Shown: positions 8,291 through 16,760 of the stretch, piece by piece
How positions within the stretch are numbered: the first letter of the stretch is position 1
How the letters are laid out: each line of letters opens with the position of its first letter
Assembly (NCBI GenBank): GCA_963663005.2
Contig: CAXXHH010000015.1
Location: 744,001 to 808,000, forward strand
Direction: 5' to 3'
Origin: CAINVV01 sp963663005
GTDB lineage: Bacteria; Bacteroidota; Bacteroidia; Bacteroidales; Prolixibacteraceae
Length of the DNA: 64,000 nt
Notes under the pieces: generated by a model
Told to the model about the DNA's origin: nothing
What the model saw: only the letters and a program-made list of their open reading frames with translations
Databases searched by the model: none
Made by a program: the position numbers and the translations under genes

Positions 8291-9778
8291 CTATTTTTCT
8301 ACCTTATCGCCTGCAACTAGGCTCCTGCCCTTGAATGCAGCATAATCCAGCGGGTACTTGTAAACCCTGAAAACCGAATTCATCAGCTCTCCCGTACGGG
8401 CAGCATCTTCGGGGATTGCTGCGCCTTGTGTAAGCGGACCGTTTGCAGCCACCGGACAAATATATTTCCACACAATTTCGCCGGCAGTGGTAACTTCGCG
8501 AAACTCGCCAACGGTTCCTGAACAGATAATTGTATTCCCGTTTTGCAGACGATGTGCTCCTGAAATATTCTCCGAATACATGGGATCCGCGGTTGTACCC
8601 TTATAAACCCAGGTATAATTTGCTGGTGCAATAACAGATCCGGCTACCATGGTATATTTTCCACTGGCATCAATGGCCGGAGTAAACTCTTCAACTGTAG
8701 AATAGACCCCTCTACCCAGTCCGTTGTCGAAACATGTCAGATTTCCGGCGCCTGGACAATCAGACTTTATCCATTCCACATCATGTTGCTGAAAATATCT
8801 TTGATCGCTGACAGTACCTGATCGATAACAAGCCGGATTTCCCCAGCGATATAATAGGTCTCCTCCTTTGCCCCATTTACCCCCAGAATGTGATTTGGCT
8901 TCAGCTGTTGTTGTACTGTGGTCGATGATCCATACTTCGCTATTACCCCTGACACTAAGAGCAATCTGATCGAGAGAGGCATTATAATCTATTGAATTCA
9001 TATGGTTCCAAAAAGCCGGTAGCTGTTTTTGATCCCCGGCACAATCAATCAGCTCCGGATGTGATTTGACAACCCCATAATTTAGTTTTGTTGCGTCAAA
9101 ATCCTGAATCAGATGATCCCAAGTGTGCCATTCCCACACAACTGTCCCACCAACAGGTTTAGTTGGCTGAATTTCGACCACATAGTCTGGCAGCATCATT
9201 CCCTTCTGTGCGATCTCCGGCTGAAACTTTGCAGGATTAAATCCGGCAGCAACACATTCAGCATAAGTCTTTTTTTCAATAACCAGCATCAGGATATTCC
9301 CATTTGGAAGTCGCCTGATATCATGATGTTGCATATAAGTGGCAGTAGAAAAATCCAGTTCCCAAACCAGGTTTCCATTCCAATCATACTCTTCAACCCT
9401 GCCTCCTTCACCTCCACCACTGCTTAGTTGGCCCTTAGTCATGCAAGATCTGAGAATATTACCACTTTCAAGCAGATAGACCGATTGTCCGGGTGGATAT
9501 TTACTGGCGGTCCACTTGTTAATGATCCGTCCGTTGTTGTTAATCAGGTAAGTCATGGTATTCTGCTTGGGAGCAAAAAGAAGGTATCCCGGAAACGCCT
9601 TGGTAGTATTAAGGATCAAACCCATGTTGTTTTTTAAACTCCCCGGATCGAAAGTCGTATCCACAACTGTCTCATCTGCAGCATCAGAAGATTTCGTACA
9701 TCCTGTACCCAAGAAAACTGTCAATAATAATAGCATTAAGATTGACGGATAAATGAAAATTTTTGATTTAGGTTTCAT
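8291..9778 (-). CDS. Arylsulfate sulfotransferase (ASST) family lipoprotein
   Basis: The 495-residue protein begins with a lipoprotein signal (FLGTGC, lipid-modified Cys27). The body shows a beta-propeller with the repeated NGNIL / QNGNTI turns and ASST-type segments: PGQSVYLLESGNILRS, QHHDIRRLPNGNILML, FWNHMNSIDYNASLDQIALSVR and QQHDVEWI. ASSTs move a sulfuryl group between phenolic donors and acceptors without PAPS, using a histidine as the transient acceptor; the conserved histidines are here, though I cannot say which is catalytic. It closes the ECF-sigma/lipoprotein gene series, directly after the FGE-like gene (16-base gap). It should act at the periplasmic face or cell surface. Confidence 0.82.
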   Translation of the reverse strand: MKPKSKIFIYPSILMLLLLTVFLGTGCTKSSDAADETVVDTTFDPGSLKNNMGLILNTTKAFPGYLLFAPKQNTMTYLINNNGRIINKWTASKYPPGQSVYLLESGNILRSCMTKGQLSSGGGEGGRVEEYDWNGNLVWELDFSTATYMQHHDIRRLPNGNILMLVIEKKTYAECVAAGFNPAKFQPEIAQKGMMLPDYVVEIQPTKPVGGTVVWEWHTWDHLIQDFDATKLNYGVVKSHPELIDCAGDQKQLPAFWNHMNSIDYNASLDQIALSVRGNSEVWIIDHSTTTAEAKSHSGGKWGKGGDLLYRWGNPACYRSGTVSDQRYFQQHDVEWIKSDCPGAGNLTCFDNGLGRGVYSTVEEFTPAIDASGKYTMVAGSVIAPANYTWVYKGTTADPMYSENISGAHRLQNGNTIICSGTVGEFREVTTAGEIVWKYICPVAANGPLTQGAAIPEDAARTGELMNSVFRVYKYPLDYAAFKGRSLVAGDKVEK

Positions 9779-9794
9779 AGCTATTGTTATAAAA

Positions 9795-10916
9795 TTAGAT
9801 TCTTACGACTCTGAATCCAATGTGATACCACGGATGATTAGGATCCTGAGGACCACGATAATAAGAAGGATTTCTATTTGAAACCCTGGAATGTCCATCG
9901 TTAATAGGCAACTGTGCCGTTGTATAACCATTGTACCAGTTGCCACCGCGCATTCCCCGGTAGGCCTTGCCATCCGGCATGATGAAACCGATATCCGGAC
10001 CCTTTGGATTGTCCGATGGGCTTATACTGTAATAATTTTGTCCGTACCAATCGTTGATCAGCTGCCAGACGTTTCCTGCCATATCATATAATCCGAATCC
10101 ATTGGCACCGTTGGAAGTCTGGTATGACACTGCTGCGCCTGGCCAATTGTATTCCGATTTCAGGTGAAGTTTTCCATCGTAAAATCCAACTGGGGTGGTA
10201 AATGGAAATCCCGCATCACCCCCAACCTCATAAGGATCTTTCGAATCCGGCCAGTTGGCTTTGGTAACATCCTGCTCATTACCCCAGGGATAATTGTAAT
10301 AAAGATTCGTCTTCCCCCCTCTTGCGGCATATTCCCATTCAGCTTCGGTTGGTAACCTGTAGCCATTCTTTGTAAAATCGCAAACCCAAGTCTTGAGATT
10401 GTAACATTCGTTCAAGTTATTCTGCAAACTCAGCCAGTTGCAATATGCAGCTGCTCCAAACCACATGATTCCTACCATCGGATGATTTGCCCGAAAATCC
10501 TTTATGGTGAAAGTATTACCATCATAACCAATACTATAATAAGAAGCAAACTGATTGGTATAACAATAGATATCTGATCCTCCAACTGCATAAACTGTAT
10601 TGTTTCTGACCTCTATCTGCCCTTTGGCTAATGCAGAAATAAGATAGGCCAGGTATTGCTTGTTGGTGACTACGGTAGTTGCCATTTTGAAAGTACTTAC
10701 CTTGACTTTGTGTATCGGTAGCTCATCACTGGGATGGGATGGATCTATGAACCCAAAATGATCACCCATATCAAATTCTCCTGCAGGAATTTGGACTTCA
10801 GTCATATCTGAATTCTGAGTGATTACCGGATCCTGAGTAACCGCTGTTTCCGATTTACTGCAAGAGGCACTCATCAAGTAAAACCCGACTATTAGAAGGA
10901 GCATCAAATTCTTCAT
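9795..10916 (-). CDS. FGE-sulfatase (SUMF1)-fold lipoprotein lacking the catalytic cysteines
   Basis: The 373-residue product has a lipoprotein signal (LMSASC, Cys19) and then a full formylglycine-generating-enzyme fold: VTNKQYLAYL, YRLPTEAEWEYAARGG, GLYDMAGNVWQL, YRGMRGGNWYNGYT and the terminal HIGFRVVRI. In true FGEs the stretch after RGGSW carries two redox/copper cysteines in the pattern CxxxxCR; here it reads YNGYTTAQLPINDGHSRVSN with no cysteine, so cysteine oxidation is unlikely. Members of the same fold without these cysteines act as binding modules or in other oxidative chemistry. It lies between a metallophosphoesterase gene (7-base gap) and the arylsulfotransferase gene. It may bind or modify surface substrates; the actual role is unknown. 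Confidence 0.82.
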   Translation of the reverse strand: MKNLMLLLIVGFYLMSASCSKSETAVTQDPVITQNSDMTEVQIPAGEFDMGDHFGFIDPSHPSDELPIHKVKVSTFKMATTVVTNKQYLAYLISALAKGQIEVRNNTVYAVGGSDIYCYTNQFASYYSIGYDGNTFTIKDFRANHPMVGIMWFGAAAYCNWLSLQNNLNECYNLKTWVCDFTKNGYRLPTEAEWEYAARGGKTNLYYNYPWGNEQDVTKANWPDSKDPYEVGGDAGFPFTTPVGFYDGKLHLKSEYNWPGAAVSYQTSNGANGFGLYDMAGNVWQLINDWYGQNYYSISPSDNPKGPDIGFIMPDGKAYRGMRGGNWYNGYTTAQLPINDGHSRVSNRNPSYYRGPQDPNHPWYHIGFRVVRI

Positions 10917-10923
10917 AACTTAT

Positions 10924-12333
10924 TTAATTTATGGTATAGGAAGTCGCTACATCCCCGTTTTTACCATTAGCAACTTCTTCAGCAGGTAATAACGTCTTGA
11001 CATATTCCACCTTGACACTCGAGCCAGTGACGGTAACCAGCAAAAATCCCCGACCGGGTAAAATTGTCCCGCTGACATAACCGTAATCCTTAGCCGATGA
11101 ATTACTTATGTTTCTGTTGGAAGGCTGAGGCACTTCCTGGTACACGATCCCATCTTTGTCTTGTTTGCCGTAGAAATGATCATGGCCATGGAAAAATATG
11201 GTGGCTTTGTTTTCCTTCATCAGGGTATGAATCGATTTACCACCCCATCCCTGCCGGTAATTGTCAAAACCAATGGTTCCATCCGTATTTTTCCCTCCCC
11301 ATTCGTAAAAATCTGCAAACTCAACACCTCCACGTGCATCAGTAGTGCTTCCTCCAACCAGATTGTGACAGAAAATAAATTTATATTTCGCTTTACTGGT
11401 AGTAATGGCATTTTTAAACCAGTTAAACTGATCTGTTCCCAGGGTCCATCCCCATCCGGTTTTGTTGGTGGTATACCAATATGGATCCAAGACAATGATC
11501 TGGGCATTCCCCCACTCAAACGAATAAAAGCCGTTTCTCTGACCGACAAATGATTCCGTTTTCGTTACACCAGTGTAAAAACTATTTGGCGCCGGATTTG
11601 GATAATACAGATTTCTTGTATTGGATGCCATAACCGGAAGACTGTTAGCGGTACCGTCCATCGCCCACCCTGTTTCACCTTCGTGGTTTCCAAGTACCAG
11701 ATAAAGTGGAATTGTATGACAGATATCATCGAAATACCGTCTTAAAAGCAAATGGCGGGCTGTAATCACAGCTTGAGTTTTTGAAGGCTGCTTCTCTGAA
11801 AAGAAGGTATCTCCTAAATCCACCAAAAAATCAGGACTTTTAGAAAGAATGTTTTTTAGCGTGAGTCTATAAGAAGTGGTGTCAGAATTTTCATCCAGAT
11901 GCGGATCGGCTTCAATCGCGAAAGTAAAAGAAGTGCCCGTGGGTCTTGGAGTGTGAAAACTATATTCTGGTCCGGAGAGAAAAGTTGTAGTTCCGGTTGG
12001 GCGGTACCTGACCCGATAAAAATATTTTGTATCGGGCGTCAGACTTGTCAGTTCGACCTCAAGCGGAACATCTCCGGAGGCTTTACTGGTAGCGCTTTTG
12101 CCAGTGTAATTTCCGGTTGTAGTTCCGTATTCCCAGTAAACTTCCGACTGTTTGCTGAAAAGGATATTTGCCGTGATGGAAGAATTTGTTGGCCTTCCGA
12201 GTATCTCGGAATAGGCAAGTCCATCTGTTGTTGTAACTACTTCAGATTCCGCAGTAACAGTTTCTTTACCGTGACAAGCGACCAAAAAAGCATAAGGAAT
12301 TAACCAAGATAAGAGGAATAGTCTGTTTCTCAT
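10924..12333 (-). CDS. Purple-acid-phosphatase-like metallophosphoesterase lipoprotein, copy 1
   Basis: The 469-residue protein starts with a lipoprotein signal (FLVAC, Cys20). Residues ~40-130 form a fibronectin-III/purple-acid-phosphatase N-terminal domain (EVYWEYG ... TKYFYRVRY). The calcineurin-like phosphoesterase motifs follow in order: DPH at 143-145, DLGD at 172-175, GNHE at 215-218, FCHN with His323 and HGHDH at 382-386. All metal ligands look intact. It is a diverged paralogue of the gene immediately upstream (12336-13760), separated by only two bases. Predicted to hydrolyse phosphate esters at the cell surface or periplasm; the substrate is not readable. Confidence 0.87.
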   Translation of the reverse strand: MRNRLFLLSWLIPYAFLVACHGKETVTAESEVVTTTDGLAYSEILGRPTNSSITANILFSKQSEVYWEYGTTTGNYTGKSATSKASGDVPLEVELTSLTPDTKYFYRVRYRPTGTTTFLSGPEYSFHTPRPTGTSFTFAIEADPHLDENSDTTSYRLTLKNILSKSPDFLVDLGDTFFSEKQPSKTQAVITARHLLLRRYFDDICHTIPLYLVLGNHEGETGWAMDGTANSLPVMASNTRNLYYPNPAPNSFYTGVTKTESFVGQRNGFYSFEWGNAQIIVLDPYWYTTNKTGWGWTLGTDQFNWFKNAITTSKAKYKFIFCHNLVGGSTTDARGGVEFADFYEWGGKNTDGTIGFDNYRQGWGGKSIHTLMKENKATIFFHGHDHFYGKQDKDGIVYQEVPQPSNRNISNSSAKDYGYVSGTILPGRGFLLVTVTGSSVKVEYVKTLLPAEEVANGKNGDVATSYTIN

Positions 12334-12335
12334 AA

Positions 12336-13760
12336 CTATTTAATTGTATAGGTAAATGCTACTTGTCGGTTCTTTCGTGATCCATTTTCATCCCTTGGGA
12401 GATATGCCTGTACAAAATCGACCTTTACCCCAGCCGGGGAAACGTTTACACGCAAATGCCCTGTTCCATCCACCACATCTGATACATACGCATCTGCATT
12501 CGCCAGTTTTCCGATCTGATAGGTGGAATCGCTGGGCATGGGGACTTCCTGGTAAGTTACGCCATTTAGTTGCTCTCGGGCAAATAGATGGTCATGCCCC
12601 TGAAAGAAAATATTCACCTTGTTGTCCACAAAAAGCTGATGAATCGGCTTCGCCCAGCCTGCCCTCTTTGAAGTAAAGCCAAAAGTCGTTCCGTTGGATT
12701 CGTATCCTCCCCATTCATAGTACTTTGCAAGGCTGAGGGCGCCTCTCCCTTCCCCGCAAACATGATGTGCAAAAACAAATTTGTATTTCGATTTGCTTGT
12801 CTCCAGAGTTGCTTTCAGCCAGTTATATTGGTTCTGACCCAGCGACCAGTCCCAGCCATCTGGCTTGGGATTTGTCTTGTTCTGGTAACGGTACACATCC
12901 AGGACCACAAAAAGTGCATCCCCCCAAGTCCAGGCGTAATAATTTTGCGGCAATGATATGCCCCACGGTTCATTTTCCGTATTCCCCGAGTAAAACGCAC
13001 TGGGAAACGGGTTTGGATAGTAATATTTACGCCAAAGCGTTCCGTTGATAGCCAGATTATTAGGAGGAGTAAGCCCCATATAATAATCGTTTTCGCCTTC
13101 ATGGTTTCCCAGGCATATAAAAAGAGGCACCGAGTGGCATACACCGCCAAAAAATGATCTGTAATACTTGTGCAAAGCATTAAGTTGGGCAGAGGTGATG
13201 GTCATTGCCTGATGATCATCACCAAAGGTATCACCAAGAGTGACCATGAAATCCGGATTATCAAGTGCCTGATTATTAAGCGTAATTTGATAAATGCTTG
13301 CAACACCCTTCTTATCATACATATGCTCATCAGATTCGATAGTAAAGGTGAAAGTGCTGCCGCTTGCTCTCTGTGTCTGGAAAAAGCGTTCTGGCCCGCC
13401 AAGAAAGGATGATGACTCTCCGCTTGCCTTGTAACAAGTTCGATAATAGTATTTTGTATTAGCAGATAGATTGGTGAAATCTGTTTCAAGCGGCTTATCT
13501 TTCAAAGTAGCAAAGGTTGCGGTTTTGAAGGGATAGGAACCGGAGACCGTGCCATATTCCCAATATACATCAGATGGTTGGTCGAAAAGAATGCTCATGG
13601 CAACTGAGGTGTTTGTCGGTCGACCCAGAATCTCAGTGAACCCTTTCCCTTCAGATGGCAAAAGTATCTCCACATCCTTTTTGGTATGATCACTGTTTTT
13701 AGAGCATGCAGTCAGAAAAATGACTACCAGAATTGTGTATTTCGTTAGCATTCGGGACAT
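12336..13760 (-). CDS. Purple-acid-phosphatase-like metallophosphoesterase lipoprotein, copy 2
   Basis: The 474-residue paralogue of the downstream gene has the same plan: lipobox FLTAC (Cys19), an N-terminal Fn3-like domain (GRPTNTSVAMSILFDQPSD, DVYWEYG), then SDEH (144-146), TLGD (174-177), LGNHEGE, FAHHVCGEG and FQGHDHLF metal-binding motifs. The first motif reads DEH rather than DPH, otherwise the ligands match. Its ATG overlaps the stop codon of the upstream DUF1566 gene by one base (TAATG), so the two are translationally coupled. Tandem duplication of a whole secreted phosphatase suggests split substrate range. Confidence 0.87.
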   Translation of the reverse strand: MSRMLTKYTILVVIFLTACSKNSDHTKKDVEILLPSEGKGFTEILGRPTNTSVAMSILFDQPSDVYWEYGTVSGSYPFKTATFATLKDKPLETDFTNLSANTKYYYRTCYKASGESSSFLGGPERFFQTQRASGSTFTFTIESDEHMYDKKGVASIYQITLNNQALDNPDFMVTLGDTFGDDHQAMTITSAQLNALHKYYRSFFGGVCHSVPLFICLGNHEGENDYYMGLTPPNNLAINGTLWRKYYYPNPFPSAFYSGNTENEPWGISLPQNYYAWTWGDALFVVLDVYRYQNKTNPKPDGWDWSLGQNQYNWLKATLETSKSKYKFVFAHHVCGEGRGALSLAKYYEWGGYESNGTTFGFTSKRAGWAKPIHQLFVDNKVNIFFQGHDHLFAREQLNGVTYQEVPMPSDSTYQIGKLANADAYVSDVVDGTGHLRVNVSPAGVKVDFVQAYLPRDENGSRKNRQVAFTYTIK

Positions 13761-14749
13761 TATTTATTTCCTCCCCTCACGCAAATAACATTTTCTTTGA
13801 TCGTCTTATCGTTGTATGAGACGATTCCATAATCAATATTGATGTCCCAGGCACGGTAAGTCGCATTAACCTGAGTGGTCGAGCTCCAGTAATTTCCGGA
13901 AAGAACATTGGTAAAAAAATTCTTGTTTAATGAGGGTTTATATAATTTTTCATCATTAAGCGATTGTAACTCTTTCACGTTGGGAACCCTCCAGTCATTC
14001 TTTCCCGTTAGGCTGAGACTATTTGCATAACTGAGCGCCTCCTCCCAGGTTAATGTATTGGGAGATGGTGTTTTCTGCCAAATCAGATCCGTATAATTAT
14101 CTGTAACTGTATTATCACCGTTGTCTTTGAAATGGATGAGAGGTAACGGAACTGCCTCAGGTACCCTGACGGCCCTAGTATGAAACCTCTTGCTACCGCC
14201 TGCACTTAGTGTTTCAGATTTTGGATGGGCTCCGACACCTCCACCTGCGTTTACAACCCACACCGAATTTGCTTCATCGACACGAACATCGCTGGTCCAC
14301 CAATATTCGGCTGTTGTTTTGGCAAAAATGGTGGTATTCAATGCCGGATTAACGTTATCATAACAGTTCAGACCGAAAAGTTCATGTGAAGTGGGAAGTC
14401 GCCAGTCGCTGAATCCACCTAACGAAAGGGATTTGCAGTAAGGGGAGGCATTGGCATAAATCATTTCGCCGCCATCACTCTTCTGCCACATCAGACCAGT
14501 GACAACATCGGTAATGGTACCGTCACCATTGTCCTTGTAGGACGGGGCATGAAAATCAAAATCGGAGTCTTCGCCTTTGGTGGCGGTGTAGCTTATGGTC
14601 TGACCTGTATCAGGCAAATAAAATGTTGTTACTGCCAGTACATCAGATGTAATAGTTTCCTGCTTCTTGCATGAAAAACTAAAAACAGGTGTTAATAAAA
14701 GTAAATAGATAATTCTCTTAAAAATCTTCCAAACATTTTCTCTGATCAT
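13760..14749 (-). CDS. DUF1566 (Lcl-type) lipoprotein with two repeat domains
   Basis: The 329-residue protein has a lipobox SFSC (Cys27). Two copies of the DUF1566/Lcl C-terminal module follow: the first has VTGLMWQKSDGG, GGFSDWRLPTSHEL and YWWTSDVR; the second has YTDLIWQKTPSPNTLTWEEAL, KNDWRVPNVKELQSL and YWSSTTQVN. The fold is related to C-type-lectin/FGE-like modules and has been linked to binding of surface polymers in some bacteria; no enzymatic motif is visible. It is the first of five consecutive lipoprotein genes downstream of an ECF sigma factor gene. Confidence 0.82.
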   Translation of the reverse strand: MIRENVWKIFKRIIYLLLLTPVFSFSCKKQETITSDVLAVTTFYLPDTGQTISYTATKGEDSDFDFHAPSYKDNGDGTITDVVTGLMWQKSDGGEMIYANASPYCKSLSLGGFSDWRLPTSHELFGLNCYDNVNPALNTTIFAKTTAEYWWTSDVRVDEANSVWVVNAGGGVGAHPKSETLSAGGSKRFHTRAVRVPEAVPLPLIHFKDNGDNTVTDNYTDLIWQKTPSPNTLTWEEALSYANSLSLTGKNDWRVPNVKELQSLNDEKLYKPSLNKNFFTNVLSGNYWSSTTQVNATYRAWDINIDYGIVSYNDKTIKENVICVRGGNK

Positions 14750-14812
14750 AGTATGACAATTTCAGTTTGCTTGCATACTTAGAAGATGAAATAGAGAAAA
14801 TCTGGCACCCAA

Positions 14813-15307
14813 TTATTCTTTTTTCTTCCGGGGGGGATTTTGGGGTTGAAAAAAATCACGGATATTGATCACAAAATACTGAAATTCTTTTAGTTGCTCT
14901 TCGGTACAGATATTTTTTAATTTTTGCGCCTGGTCAATTCTTAATAGTTCGAGCTGGTATTCATTATCAGCAACCCTCCTTGCTATTCTTTTCAGCATTG
15001 AGGTGTCATCGTCAGCACGAAACATAACCACATTCATGGAATCCCTCTGCGCCTTGATCATTTCTGTAACCGTTTCTTCCCTTTTTGCATAATCCAGCCT
15101 AAGACTGATGATCGCGTTTTCCTGCTCTCTTGTCAGATGCAATTTTTCTTTTAGTACCCGTAAAGAATTCTCTCTTTCTTTTTTTGGCTGACGATCATCA
15201 GGTTTCTCTTTTTTTTGGAACCATAAATATCCGGTAGAAATAATGTTCAGAAAAAGCAGCACAAAAATGATGCGTACTAAAAATTTGTTCCTTGAAAATA
15301 TGTCCAT
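14813..15307 (-). CDS. Periplasmic Spy/CpxP-like (heavy-metal sensor type) protein
   Basis: The 164-residue protein has an N-terminal membrane anchor (FLVRIIFVLLFLNIISTGYLW) followed by an all-helical, highly charged domain. LREKLHLT-like text (LKEKLHLTREQENAIISL) and the later CTEEQLKEFQYFV match the two LTxxQ-type turns of the Spy/CpxP/CnrX family. The tail is very basic (PPRKKKE). Family members are periplasmic chaperones or metal/envelope-stress sensors that feed anti-sigma systems. It lies four bases downstream of the small membrane protein gene and close to the ECF sigma gene, which supports an envelope-signal role. Confidence 0.7.
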   Translation of the reverse strand: MDIFSRNKFLVRIIFVLLFLNIISTGYLWFQKKEKPDDRQPKKERENSLRVLKEKLHLTREQENAIISLRLDYAKREETVTEMIKAQRDSMNVVMFRADDDTSMLKRIARRVADNEYQLELLRIDQAQKLKNICTEEQLKEFQYFVINIRDFFQPQNPPRKKKE

Positions 15308-15311
15308 CTGG

Positions 15312-15596
15312 CTAGAATTTACAAGAGTTGGTAGAAATCAAATACTCGGATGCAATGATCCTAAGATTGGTGTGGTTCTGCTGCGATCTTTCATTTAGCA
15401 AGCTTTTGGTTACTGAGAAAACATTGATAGCAAAAAGAAGAAAAATCACAAACATTACCAGCTGGCTGCCAGTATTACTATCCTTATTAGCATCTGGCTG
15501 ATTGATCCGAAGCATTACTTTCTCATTCCATTCAGCAGTAGGCTCAATAGACTTCAAGTGTTCAAATCGTTCAAGCAGGTCAATTCTGTTTTTCAT
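15312..15596 (-). CDS. Small single-pass membrane protein next to the ECF sigma factor, candidate anti-sigma factor
   Basis: The 94-residue protein is not recognised as a named family. About 45 N-terminal residues are charged and include LLERFEHLKSIEPTAEWNEKVMLRI; one hydrophobic helix (LVMFVIFLLFAINVFSV) follows, then a ~30-residue tail with a single cysteine. This topology (cytoplasmic sigma-binding arm, one TM, short periplasmic tail) is that of minimal anti-sigma factors. Position between the ECF sigma gene and the Spy/CpxP-like gene supports the guess. Confidence 0.6.
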   Translation of the reverse strand: MKNRIDLLERFEHLKSIEPTAEWNEKVMLRINQPDANKDSNTGSQLVMFVIFLLFAINVFSVTKSLLNERSQQNHTNLRIIASEYLISTNSCKF

Positions 15597-15636
15597 GGTT
15601 TTTATCTTAGACGATATTCTATTTAGATTCTGGCGA

Positions 15637-16191
15637 TTAATGTTTTAAAAATAATTTCAAATTCTGCTTGGCACGGTAAATTAAAGATTCTACAGCGCTC
15701 AGGCTAGTCTGCATGATCTCGGCAATCTCCGTATTGCTATATCCTTCAATCCTACTTAAGGTTAAAGCAATCCGTTGACTCTCGTGAAGACGATTTAATG
15801 CCAGCAAGAGTAAGTCAAGGTCTTCTCTGTCCTCAAGAGTCTTGTCGGGTCTCTCAGTGCCTGTGACCCAATGCGTAATCTTTTCTAACCCCAGTGTCTT
15901 ACCAATGGAAGTAATTCTTTTTTTCCTGGATTTCCTCTTGATTTCGTCGAGTGATTTTGTCACTGCAATCCGGTAAATCCAGGTACTCAATTTCGAGTCT
16001 TCCCTGAAACTTCCAATTGAATGATACACCTCAATAAAAACCTCCTGAGAAATATCCTCGGCATCCTCTTTGCTTAGCAAAAAACGATAACAAGTATTCA
16101 GTACCGTTCTCTGATAAACAGACACCAATTCCGCAAAAGCATCCCGGTTGCCTAATTTAATTCGCCTCAGAAGATCTGTTTCACTGGCCAT
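15637..16191 (-). CDS. RNA polymerase ECF-subfamily sigma factor
   Basis: The 184-residue protein has region 2 (CYRFLLSKEDAEDISQEVFI, then KLSTWIYRIAVTKSLDEIKR) and region 4 (ESQRIALTLSRIEGYSNTEI, then SAVESLIYRAKQNLK), the whole plan of a short ECF sigma factor. A linker of ~45 residues with basic runs separates the two. It heads a minus-strand series of eight co-directional genes to 8291, which are its most likely targets together with itself. No extended C-terminal sensor domain is present, so control must come from the membrane protein downstream or from expression. Confidence 0.92.
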   Translation of the reverse strand: MASETDLLRRIKLGNRDAFAELVSVYQRTVLNTCYRFLLSKEDAEDISQEVFIEVYHSIGSFREDSKLSTWIYRIAVTKSLDEIKRKSRKKRITSIGKTLGLEKITHWVTGTERPDKTLEDREDLDLLLLALNRLHESQRIALTLSRIEGYSNTEIAEIMQTSLSAVESLIYRAKQNLKLFLKH

Positions 16192-16307
16192 AAACGAAAA
16201 TATCGAAAATTATGCGGTAGCCAAAATAATTATTTGGTCCACAAGATTGGTGCCATAGATACTTCAATTTCAGTTAAATTTGTAACTCAAAATATTTTTT
16301 CGGAAAG

Positions 16308-16760
16308 ATGCTATACAACAACAAGAAATACCTTTCTGCACTAAAAAGATTCCATATGATTTCAGGGGTCTTGTTTCTGCTTGCGATAACAGCCGCAATC
16401 CTGCTTGAACAGTTTATCCTGGTCCTGGTTCTCAGTGGCATTTTTATATTTTCGCTGGTACTGATCCGGGTGTTGAATTTTAATTTCGTGCGATTTCAAC
16501 TGGAGAATGGCAGAATTATTATCCGGTACTATTCGTTGTATGCAGTTGAAAGGAACTATGAATCAATCGAATTTCCGGTTGCCAGCCTGAGATACGTCAA
16601 GGTAAAAAAGTACCTCTTTGGATTGAAATGGGATCTTCACCTTACCGTGAAACTAAAACAGGGAATTGCCACATATCCGGCGGTGTGCCTCTCTGCCATT
16701 CCGAAAGGTGAACGCAAGAAAATCCTCGACGCGATCTACATTCTTTCGCCGCTCCCTTAA
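16308..16760 (+). CDS. Small membrane protein with two transmembrane helices and a PH-like C-terminal domain
   Basis: The 150-residue product is not assigned to a characterised family. Two adjacent hydrophobic helices (VLFLLAITAAILLEQ, FILVLVLSGIFIFSLVLI) follow a short basic N terminus. The remainder is beta-rich (RFQLENGRIIIRYYSLY, FPVASLRYVKVKKYLFG), resembling bacterial PH domains of membrane proteins. It is transcribed divergently from the sigma factor gene and overlaps the end of glgB (convergent) by four bases. A TAAATTTG at 16275-16282 could be its -7 element. Confidence 0.6.
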   Translation: MLYNNKKYLSALKRFHMISGVLFLLAITAAILLEQFILVLVLSGIFIFSLVLIRVLNFNFVRFQLENGRIIIRYYSLYAVERNYESIEFPVASLRYVKVKKYLFGLKWDLHLTVKLKQGIATYPAVCLSAIPKGERKKILDAIYILSPLP

